This document shows, one piece after another, positions 1 to 5,080 of a DNA stretch of 5,080 bases. Origin of the DNA: Methylorubrum extorquens (GTDB lineage Bacteria > Pseudomonadota > Alphaproteobacteria > Rhizobiales > Beijerinckiaceae). A program made the position numbers and the translations under genes. Within the stretch, counting starts at the first letter, position 1. Every line of letters begins with the position of its first letter. The stretch is taken from the NCBI GenBank assembly GCA_019695455.1, contig JAEUAC010000433.1:1-5080 (forward strand), in the 5' to 3' direction. Below the pieces are notes generated by a model that saw nothing but the letters and a program-made list of their open reading frames with translations, ran no database searches and was not told where the DNA came from.

Positions 1-181
1 TGATGCCGCCGACGAGCGCCATGCCGAGCGTGGACGCGACGCAGCGCCCGACCGCATCGTCGAGCGCCGAGCGGCCGCCGCCGCCCGCCGTCTGGCATCC
101 CGCGGCCGAGAACGCGAGGGCTCCCGCCATCGCCATGCCGGGTCCTCTGCCGACCATGCCACGCGCTATCGCCGCCCCCAT
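1..181 (-). CDS. Probable small glycine-rich lipoprotein, 5' part only
   Basis: Only the first 60 codons are in the window; the gene continues past the left edge. The start is ATG at 181-179. Its A is shared with the TGA stop of the preceding lipoprotein gene (TGATG overlap). A good Shine-Dalgarno, GGAGGG on the minus strand, lies 8 bases upstream and favours this start over the in-frame ATGs at residues 9, 16 and 18. The N-terminus has a weakly basic stretch, then a hydrophobic stretch (about residues 16-28) ending in SAAGC. That is an acceptable but imperfect lipobox, with Cys29 as the likely lipidated residue. A Gly-rich spacer follows, then LDDAVGRCVAS and the start of a glycine/small-residue hydrophobic segment ending in GMALVGGI, which could open a glycine-zipper membrane segment. 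I do not recognise the gene. It is the fourth member of the operon and is probably envelope-located. The coding call is fairly secure; lipoprotein status is moderate. Confidence 0.68.
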   Translation of the reverse strand, partial: MGAAIARGMVGRGPGMAMAGALAFSAAGCQTAGGGGRSALDDAVGRCVASTLGMALVGGI

Positions 182-1443
182 CAGAACCGCCCTCCGTCCA
201 CCCGTTGCAGCTCGAACCGCAGCTGATCGGCCTGTCCCGCGTCGTCCTTGGCGCGGAAGAAGATCTTGGGATCCGAGATCGCCCCGGTGGCGCTCGCGCC
301 GGCGACCTTCACGTCGATGTTGCGGGCGCCGCCATAGGGGAAGGCGCTGCGGTCGGCCGGCTCGCCCTGCGGGTCCAGCAGCCAGACGCGGGCGAAGCGG
401 TCCCGGCCCTGGATCTCGCATTGGCCGGCGCCGCGGCAGATGGCCTTGCCGTCGAGCGGGGTGGCGACCGGCCGCGAGACCGTCGTCTCGACCCAGCTGT
501 TGACGAGCTCGCCGGTCGCCGATTGCGCGAGCCGCATCTGCATCGGCGTGCGCCGGCCGACATTGTCGAGGAAGCCCGAGAACACGGCGACCGTGACGGG
601 CTCGGGCGCGAAGCGCGGCAGCGAATCCGAGCGGGCGGCGACGAGGTTGCCGCGCGATCCGAGCACGAAGGCGCGGGCCGCCTCGAGGGGCAGGCCGCCG
701 GCCGCCCCCGTGCCGCCGAGATAGACCTCCGCCCGGCCGAAATCGACGCCCGCGCGCTCCGCCAGGTCGAACCCGGCCTTCCGGGCCGAGGGCACGTCCT
801 TGAGGGACGCGGCCTCGACCACCGCGAAGGGGGACAGGACGACGAAGCGGGGCAGGCCGAGTTCGGGATCGGCGAGCCGGCCGGCATTGCCCAGCGCCGT
901 GACGATGCTGCCCGGCCGCAGCGGCTCGGCCGCGATCTCGCCGGCCTGCTTGCGCAGCTGCGCGAGCGCCCGGGCGATGGCGGTCGCGTAGTCGGTGCGC
1001 GCCTTCTGCACGCGGCTGTCCGTCCCGCCCCAGACGAAGCGGTCGAGCGCGCTGTCCTGCGCCTTGCGCTGCCCGACCTCGTCCGCCGAGATGTTGGGCG
1101 AGCACCCGACGAAGAGCGGCACGATCTCCGATCCGTCCCGCCGCGCGACCAGCAGCGTCAGCCGTTCGCGCGTGCCGAGCGTGCCGGCCGGCGCGTCGCG
1201 GGCGTCGGCCGCCTCCACGACCATGCGGGTGAGGCGCTGGGCCGCCTCGCCCTCGCCGGCCGTCACCAGCGCCTCGTCGAGGAGGATCACGGTCTGGCGG
1301 AGGGACCGCGCCTCGCGCTCCCCCGACGGGCAGGTCGCCTCGTAGCGCACGAGGTCGAAGCTCGTCCGGGCCGCGCCCGGCGCGCATCCGGCGAGAGCGG
1401 CGGCGAGGACCAGGCCGGCCCGGAGGGAACGGGAGCGGATCAT
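181..1443 (-). CDS. Lipoprotein, N-terminal half resembling a degenerate VWA-like domain
   Basis: The product has 420 residues and starts at ATG 1443, which overlaps the upstream stop as ATGA. A longer frame extends upstream but overlaps the membrane-protein gene. A textbook lipoprotein signal starts exactly at this ATG: basic MIRSRSLR, a hydrophobic core, and lipobox LAGC with Cys20. Ala at +2 suggests outer-membrane sorting by the E. coli rule. Residues 50-250 show alternating strand and helix segments like a VWA/Rossmann fold: QTVILLDEAL (50-59), RLTLLVA (94-100) leading to PLFVGCSPN (109-117), PRFVVLS (198-204) and GRAEVYLGG (236-244). The metal-site residues look lost: LLDEALV replaces DxSxS, and LSPF stands where SD is usual. 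Residues 280-420 look like a separate strand-rich domain containing ICRGAGQC (335-342). Gene reality is firm. The VWA resemblance is my structural inference, and no function is known. It is probably translationally coupled to the preceding gene, because no strong Shine-Dalgarno is visible. Confidence 0.85.
   Translation of the reverse strand: MIRSRSLRAGLVLAAALAGCAPGAARTSFDLVRYEATCPSGEREARSLRQTVILLDEALVTAGEGEAAQRLTRMVVEAADARDAPAGTLGTRERLTLLVARRDGSEIVPLFVGCSPNISADEVGQRKAQDSALDRFVWGGTDSRVQKARTDYATAIARALAQLRKQAGEIAAEPLRPGSIVTALGNAGRLADPELGLPRFVVLSPFAVVEAASLKDVPSARKAGFDLAERAGVDFGRAEVYLGGTGAAGGLPLEAARAFVLGSRGNLVAARSDSLPRFAPEPVTVAVFSGFLDNVGRRTPMQMRLAQSATGELVNSWVETTVSRPVATPLDGKAICRGAGQCEIQGRDRFARVWLLDPQGEPADRSAFPYGGARNIDVKVAGASATGAISDPKIFFRAKDDAGQADQLRFELQRVDGGRF
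190..195 (-). promoter_or_regulatory. Shine-Dalgarno GGAGGG of the fourth operon gene
   Basis: GGAGGG on the minus strand lies eight bases before the ATG at 181, inside the last codons of the preceding lipoprotein gene. It decides the start of the partial gene at the left edge. It is the clearest Shine-Dalgarno among the three internal operon junctions. Confidence 0.6.
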
Positions 1444-2723
1444 GCGAAGGGCAGTCTCAGGTTCTGGCCGAGATAGGCCTCGGGCTCGATTTCGACCCGG
1501 CCCGCGACGCCGCCGGCCATGGGGTCGTCGAAGGCGAAGCGCGTGCGCCGCTCGGTCTCGCGCCCCGCCGCCGCGAGCCGGTTCCGGTATTCGGCGAGGA
1601 GCGCGAGGACGCGCGCGTCGGTCGCCCGCACGGCGTCGAACCGCGCCCGGTGCGCGCCGTAATGGCGGAGCTTCTGGGCCTGGTCGGAATCCCGCCGGCC
1701 GAGCTGCTCGAGGTCCTTCGAGGCCTGCAGCAGCCGCTGCGTCAGCCGCGGCTGGAGCCGCTTGGCGTGGAGATGGCGCTGGCGGGCCCTCAGCCGGTCC
1801 AGGATGCGCCGCTCCTCCGCGAAGTCGGGCACGGAATCGTGCCGCGCGAAGGCCCAGGCGACGCCGAGCGCGTAGGCGATGAGGTTGCCGAACAGCGCGC
1901 CGCCGATGGTGACGAGCACCGTGGTGCCGACCTCGCCGTCGCCCATCAGGATCTGGCGGTCGATCACCTCGCGCAGGAAGAAGTAGCGCGAGTAGATCAC
2001 GAGACCGAAGCCGACGAGGCCGAGGATGGCCGCGAGGGCGAGCTGCCGCCAGCTGTCGTTGCGGACGCGCGCCGAGACGTTGCCGCCGAAGCGCTCGCCC
2101 CATTGCTTGAGGACGTGGCCCAGGAAGTGGGCGGAGGTGCCGAAGGCGGCCGCGACCGCCAGGAACGCGCCCGTCGCGATGGCGGGCGTCCAGCCGGGCA
2201 CCTTGAGGAAGGATTCCCAGTTGACGAGGCCTTCGAGGAGAAGCGCGATCAGGGCGAGCACGATCCCGTAGCTCACGGGGTGCCAGACCTTCGCGTCGCG
2301 GCCGTGCTCGGCGCGCTTGCGCTCGTACTCGGTCGTGAGCTTCTCGATCTCGCCGTCGAGCTGCCGCACCGCCTCGTCCTGGAAGAAGGTCTCGCGCTCC
2401 TCCCGCACCTGGACGAGCTTGCGGCGCTCGATCGCGTCCGCCTCCGCCTCGCGCAGGAAGCCGCGGTTGCCGTTGGGCAGCGCCTCCGCCTCGAAGGCCT
2501 GGCGCACCTCGGCGATGGCGACGCCGCGGACGGGCGCGATCCGCCGCTGGTACCAGCTCACCATCTGGGGCGTCATGAAGGCCGGGTTGTCGAGGCCGGC
2601 GCCGGCCGGCGACGTGAGCGCGATCTCGCTCTGGCGCCCCTCGGCCGCGAGCCCGGACAGGAGGTCGGCCGCGACGGGGCCGTCGAGCCCGAGATCGAGC
2701 CGGTCGTAGCTGTCGAGGCTCAT
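1440..2723 (-). CDS. Four-helix inner-membrane protein with coiled-coil-like cytoplasmic arms
   Basis: The product has 427 residues, from ATG 2723 to TGA 1440. The start overlaps the stop of the OmpA-like gene as ATGA; an upstream extension of the frame would lie inside that gene and was rejected. There is no signal peptide. Residues 1-146 are soluble, with a charged helical stretch rich in Glu and Arg (about 89-145) that looks coiled-coil-like. Four hydrophobic segments follow at about 150-167, 180-202, 228-245 and 266-291. The short loops fit a topology with both ends in the cytoplasm: the loop between helices 2 and 3 is basic (KQWGERF, ARVRNDSWR). Residues 296-395 form another long Arg/Glu/Leu-rich helical arm, and the tail ends in NLRLPFA. 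The 25-residue loop between helices 2 and 3 argues against a MotA/TolQ/ExbB protein, where a large cytoplasmic domain sits there. I do not recognise the family. By position it could link cytoplasm to the periplasmic partners encoded on either side. Confidence 0.88.
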   Translation of the reverse strand: MSLDSYDRLDLGLDGPVAADLLSGLAAEGRQSEIALTSPAGAGLDNPAFMTPQMVSWYQRRIAPVRGVAIAEVRQAFEAEALPNGNRGFLREAEADAIERRKLVQVREERETFFQDEAVRQLDGEIEKLTTEYERKRAEHGRDAKVWHPVSYGIVLALIALLLEGLVNWESFLKVPGWTPAIATGAFLAVAAAFGTSAHFLGHVLKQWGERFGGNVSARVRNDSWRQLALAAILGLVGFGLVIYSRYFFLREVIDRQILMGDGEVGTTVLVTIGGALFGNLIAYALGVAWAFARHDSVPDFAEERRILDRLRARQRHLHAKRLQPRLTQRLLQASKDLEQLGRRDSDQAQKLRHYGAHRARFDAVRATDARVLALLAEYRNRLAAAGRETERRTRFAFDDPMAGGVAGRVEIEPEAYLGQNLRLPFA

Positions 2724-3772
2724 CGCTGGGGCCGGTCCACGAACACCACCTCGTCCTTCATGTCGACGATCACCTTCTCCTCGCGTCCGATCACGACGAC
2801 GGAGCGTTCGGGCGCCGGCGCCTCGGCCGCCGAGCGCGTCGGCGCCGGGACCGTCGCGCCCGCGACCCGGGGCCGGTCCGCGCCCACGCCGACGGCGGGC
2901 CCGCCGGGCGGGGACGCGACCCCGTCGCGCGACGGCGTCACGCTCGGGAGCCGGCTCACGTCGATGGAGGGCAGCACGGCCGGGCCCCGGGCGGGCCCGG
3001 GCAGCGCGACGGAGCCCGTCGTGCCCGGCCCGCCCGTCACGGGCACGGCCTCGACGCGCGGCAGGGCCACGAAGGAGCGGAGGCATTCGTCGCGCGCGGC
3101 CGGCGAGGCGCCGCGGCAGACCTCCGCCTTCTGCCGCGAGAGCCAGGTGCCGACGGCCTCGGGCTTGCGGGCGAACAGGAACTCGACCCGCCGGTTGCGG
3201 GCCATGTTCGACTCGGACGTGTTCGGCATCAGCGGCACGGCCTCGCCGAAGCCCACCCGCCAGATCTGCGCCTGCCGGACGCCGCGCCCCTTCAGCTGCT
3301 CGGCCACCGTCTGGGCGCGCCGGACGGAGAGGTCGTAGTTCGAGGCGTCGTCCCCGCGCGCGTCCGTGTGGCCGGCGACGAAGACGGCCGTGTCGGCCGC
3401 CTCCCGCGACAGCGCGGCCGCCACGAGGTCGATCACGGTCCCGGCCTCGGGACGCAGCCGGTCGTCGGCGGTGTCGAAGAAGACGTTCTGCGGGAAGACG
3501 ACGCGCAGGACGGGGATGTCGACGCCGAACACGGCCGGCAGGTCGGCCCGCCGGATCAGGCTCTCGTGGAATTCGGGCGGCGCGATCCAGTGCAGGCTCG
3601 ACAGGCGCCGGAGGCGCCTCAGCCGGTCGGCGTGTTCGAGCCCGACCGTCTCCTGCCAGGTCAGGATCGTGACGGGGCCGGGCGCGGCCGGCCGCCCCTG
3701 GGCCAGGGCGACGTCACCGGAGGCGAGCGCGAGCGCCAGACCGATCCAAGCCGAAAGGCCACGATACCGCAC
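2720..3772 (-). CDS. Secreted OmpA-C-like peptidoglycan-binding protein
   Basis: The product has 350 residues. The start is GTG at 3772-3770, with GGGAG six bases upstream. It is the first gene of the operon. The signal peptide is MRYRGLSAWIGLALALASG followed by DVALA, with likely cleavage near residue 24. The OmpA C-terminal domain spans about residues 90-200: a strand and VFFDTADDRLRPEA (97-110), GHTDARG (134-140), LSVRRAQTV (148-156), GFGEAVP (174-180) and NMARNRRVEFLF (189-200). Asp137 and Arg152 have the 15-residue spacing of the pair that binds diaminopimelate in this family, so peptidoglycan binding is likely. No beta-barrel precedes the domain, only about 65 residues of mature N-terminal region. 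After the domain come two cysteines (Cys219, Cys230) that could form a disulfide, then a Pro/Gly/Ala-rich linker (about 240-320), and finally a charged, strand-like tail (SVVVIGREEKVIVDMKDEVV) near the C-terminus. Domain assignment is firm; the role of the tail is unknown. Confidence 0.93.
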   Translation of the reverse strand: MRYRGLSAWIGLALALASGDVALAQGRPAAPGPVTILTWQETVGLEHADRLRRLRRLSSLHWIAPPEFHESLIRRADLPAVFGVDIPVLRVVFPQNVFFDTADDRLRPEAGTVIDLVAAALSREAADTAVFVAGHTDARGDDASNYDLSVRRAQTVAEQLKGRGVRQAQIWRVGFGEAVPLMPNTSESNMARNRRVEFLFARKPEAVGTWLSRQKAEVCRGASPAARDECLRSFVALPRVEAVPVTGGPGTTGSVALPGPARGPAVLPSIDVSRLPSVTPSRDGVASPPGGPAVGVGADRPRVAGATVPAPTRSAAEAPAPERSVVVIGREEKVIVDMKDEVVFVDRPQR

Positions 3773-3791
3773 GCGTCGCTCCCGCGACGCG
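3772..3791 (-). promoter_or_regulatory. Ribosome binding site in the loop of a predicted hairpin
   Basis: On the minus strand the six-base arms GCGTCG (3790-3785) and CGACGC (3778-3773) are complementary, and C3791 can pair with the first G of the GTG start codon, giving a seven-base-pair GC-rich stem. The six-base loop CGGGAG contains the Shine-Dalgarno GGGAG (3783-3779). The Shine-Dalgarno itself is convincing and supports the GTG start. Whether the hairpin forms or regulates translation is inference. Confidence 0.5.
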
Positions 3792-3816
3792 GATCCAGGC
3801 CACGCCGACGCACAAC

Positions 3817-3833
3817 CCTAAAGAGATTTTAGG
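3817..3833. repeat. Perfect dyad CCTAAA-N5-TTTAGG, possible operator
   Basis: CCTAAA (3817-3822) and TTTAGG (3828-3833) form a perfect six-base inverted repeat around a GAGAT spacer. The left arm coincides with the proposed -10 box and the right arm lies in the spacer. A bound regulator would therefore occlude the operon promoter. AT-rich symmetry is uncommon in this very GC-rich sequence. No regulator family is recognised from it. Confidence 0.4.
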
Positions 3834-3845
3834 TGAGCGCGTCAA
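3817..3845 (-). promoter_or_regulatory. Candidate sigma70-type promoter for the envelope operon
   Basis: Read on the minus strand, a -35 box TTGACG (3845-3840) is followed after 17 bases by TTTAGG (3822-3817) as a weak -10. The -35 match and spacing are good, but the -10 matches the TATAAT consensus at only three of six positions. Transcription would start near 3810, leaving a leader of about 38 bases before the GTG at 3772. This is the most AT-rich patch in the window. The position supports the call; no expression evidence is available. Confidence 0.42.
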
Positions 3846-3912
3846 TCCCGGTTTGTGTTGCGATCGAGGTCGCGCCGGGGCCGATTGCGTCGGGCCGATC
3901 CGTCTTGGTAAG

Positions 3913-3928
3913 CGGAAGCACCCTTCCG
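3913..3928 (+). promoter_or_regulatory. Small hairpin in the argG leader
   Basis: CGGAAG (3913-3918) and CTTCCG (3923-3928) form a perfect six-base-pair stem with a CACC loop, ending 16 bases before the argG ATG. It has no U tract, so it is not a typical intrinsic terminator. It might affect argG translation or mRNA stability, but stems this short arise by chance in GC-rich DNA. Confidence 0.3.
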
Positions 3929-3944
3929 GCCGGATCTCCCCTCG

Positions 3945-5080
3945 ATGCCCCCCAAGCAAGTGAAGAAGGTCGTCCTCGCCTATTCGGGCGGGCTGGACAC
4001 CTCCATCATCCTGAAATGGCTTCAGACCACCTACGGCTGCGAGGTGGTGACCTTCACGGCCGATCTCGGGCAGGGCGAGGAGCTCGAGCCCGCGCGCCGC
4101 AAGGCGCAGCTCCTCGGCATCAAGGACGAGAACATCTTCATCGAGGACCTGCGCGAGGAGTTCGTGCGGGACTACGTGTTTCCGATGTTCCGGGCGAACG
4201 CCCAGTACGAGGGCGTCTATCTCCTCGGCACGTCCATCGCCCGGCCGCTGATCGCCAAAAAGCAGATCGAGATCGCCGAGCGGGTCGGGGCCGACGCCGT
4301 CTCCCACGGGGCGACGGGCAAGGGCAACGACCAGGTCCGGTTCGAGCTCGGCTACTACGCGCTGAAGCCCGACGTGACCGTCATCGCGCCCTGGCGCGAA
4401 TGGGACTTCAAGTCGCGCGAGAGCCTGATCGCCTTCGCGGAGGAGAACCAGATCCCGATCGCGAAGGACAAGCGCGGCGAGAGCCCGTTCTCGGTCGACG
4501 CGAACCTCCTCCACGCCTCCTCGGAGGGCAAGGTCCTCGAGGACCCGGGCGAGGTCGTGCCGGACTACGTGTATTCCCGCACGCTCTCCCCCGAGGAGGC
4601 GCCCGACACGCCGACCATCGTGCGCATCGGCTTCGAGCGGGGCGACGCGGTGTCCATCGACGGCGCCGCGCTGTCGCCCGCGACGCTGCTCGCCAAGCTG
4701 AACGAGCTCGGCCGCGCCAACGGCATCGGCCGGCTCGACCTCGTCGAGAACCGCTTCGTCGGCATGAAGTCGCGCGGCATGTACGAGACGCCGGGCGGCA
4801 CGATCCTGCTGCCGGCGCACCGGGCCATCGAGTCGATCACGCTCGATCGCGGCGCCGCGCACCTCAAGGACGAGCTCATGCCGAAATACGCGGAGCTCAT
4901 CTACAACGGCTTCTGGTTCTCGCCGGAGCGCGAGATGCTGCAGGCCCTGATCGACCGGAGCCAGGAGATGGTGACGGGCGAGGTGACGCTGAAGCTCTAC
5001 AAGGGCGGCGTCCACGTGATTGCCCGCACGTCGCCGCACTCGCTCTACGACCAGGACCTCGTCACGTTCGAGGAGGGCGC
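3945..5080 (+). CDS. argG: Argininosuccinate synthase, 3' end cut by window edge
   Basis: ArgG condenses citrulline and aspartate using ATP, giving argininosuccinate, AMP and pyrophosphate, the penultimate step of arginine synthesis in the cytoplasm. The window holds 378 codons plus two bases; the family usually runs to about 400-410 residues, so some 25-30 residues are missing at the edge. Visible landmarks are the N-type ATP pyrophosphatase loop AYSGGLDTS (12-20), LGTSIARP (94-101), the signature HGATGKGNDQVRFE (121-134), SPFSVDANLLH (180-190), and SRGMYETPGGT (276-286). No frameshift or missing catalytic motif is seen. The start is ATG 3945, giving MPPKQVKKVVLAYSGG, an N-terminus of normal length. 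No clear Shine-Dalgarno precedes it. The gene is transcribed divergently from the envelope operon and there is no reason to link their functions. The sequence looks alphaproteobacterial. Confidence 0.98.
   Translation, partial: MPPKQVKKVVLAYSGGLDTSIILKWLQTTYGCEVVTFTADLGQGEELEPARRKAQLLGIKDENIFIEDLREEFVRDYVFPMFRANAQYEGVYLLGTSIARPLIAKKQIEIAERVGADAVSHGATGKGNDQVRFELGYYALKPDVTVIAPWREWDFKSRESLIAFAEENQIPIAKDKRGESPFSVDANLLHASSEGKVLEDPGEVVPDYVYSRTLSPEEAPDTPTIVRIGFERGDAVSIDGAALSPATLLAKLNELGRANGIGRLDLVENRFVGMKSRGMYETPGGTILLPAHRAIESITLDRGAAHLKDELMPKYAELIYNGFWFSPEREMLQALIDRSQEMVTGEVTLKLYKGGVHVIARTSPHSLYDQDLVTFEEG

Noticed and set aside
205..1476. Long plus-strand open frame opposite the lipoprotein gene
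   Set aside because: Antisense to a gene with a clear lipoprotein signal and coupled start. Its translation is Arg/Ala/Glu/Gly-rich without domains, as expected of an antisense shadow in GC-rich DNA.
1444..2103. Upstream extension of the lipoprotein frame, giving 640 residues
   Set aside because: The extension is Arg/Ala-rich noise inside the membrane-protein gene. The real start at 1443 begins a textbook lipoprotein signal and overlaps the upstream stop.
2940..3010. GGGCCC-rich repeats and self-complementary stretches
   Set aside because: They come from Pro/Gly/Ala codons of the low-complexity linker in the OmpA-like protein. No independent repeat unit is present.
2724..3086. Upstream extension of the membrane-protein frame, giving 548 residues
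   Set aside because: The extension lies within the 3' part of the OmpA-like gene and is Arg/Gly/Ala-rich. The ATG at 2723 has the same ATGA overlap pattern as the next junction.
1650..3338. 562-codon plus-strand open frame opposite the membrane-protein and OmpA-like genes
   Set aside because: It spans two well-supported genes on the other strand, and its composition is low-complexity with no recognisable motif. High GC suppresses stops in the antisense frames.
3603..3619. AGGCGCC-GGA-GGCGCCT palindrome
   Set aside because: It lies within the OmpA-like coding sequence and is explained by the repeated Leu-Arg-Arg codons there. It has no U tract and is not positioned as a terminator.
1440..3772. 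Zorya-type (ZorA/ZorB) anti-phage defence module
   Set aside because: An OmpA-C protein next to a multi-helix coiled-coil protein recalls ZorB/ZorA. However, this OmpA protein has a cleavable signal peptide rather than a MotB-like anchor, the membrane protein lacks MotA-like layout, and no ZorC/D/E-like helicase or nuclease is present in the window.
3885..3912. Possible argG promoter TTGCGT and GGTAAG with a 16-base spacer
   Set aside because: Both boxes match the consensus poorly and similar pairs occur by chance, so it is too weak to annotate. An argG promoter must lie somewhere in or near 3773-3944, but I cannot place it.
3714..5039. 441-codon minus-strand open frame opposite argG
   Set aside because: It is antisense to an intact, highly conserved argG, and its His/Asp/Leu/Arg-rich composition is typical of spurious frames opposite housekeeping genes.

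Overview
The window is uniformly very GC-rich, with strong third-position G/C. It carries an argininosuccinate synthase of the alphaproteobacterial type. GC content, codon use and the ArgG sequence together suggest Methylobacteriaceae (Methylobacterium or a relative). This is inferred from general recognition, without a database search.

There are two divergent transcription units. On the minus strand, reading leftward from about 3772, four tightly packed genes form what looks like one operon: (i) a secreted OmpA-C-like peptidoglycan-binding protein with a GTG start; (ii) a four-helix inner-membrane protein with long cytoplasmic helical arms; (iii) a 420-residue lipoprotein whose N-terminal half resembles a degenerate von Willebrand A (VWA) fold; (iv) the first 60 residues of a second, glycine-rich probable lipoprotein that runs off the left edge. 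The junctions are stop/start overlaps of 4, 4 and 1 bases. On the plus strand, argG starts at 3945 and runs off the right edge with about 378 codons visible.

The 172-base divergent intergenic region (3773-3944) holds the recognisable control elements. They are a plausible sigma70-type promoter for the minus-strand operon, a CCTAAA/TTTAGG dyad over its -10 box, a hairpin that would place the Shine-Dalgarno of the OmpA gene in its loop, and a small hairpin in the argG leader.

The four minus-strand products would span the envelope: cytoplasmic arms and inner membrane (gene ii), periplasm and peptidoglycan (gene i), and one or two lipid-anchored proteins (genes iii, iv). I do not recognise this combination as a named system. 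It is the most interesting content of the window, but its function cannot be read from sequence alone. No tRNA, rRNA, CRISPR array, insertion sequence or clear terminator was seen.
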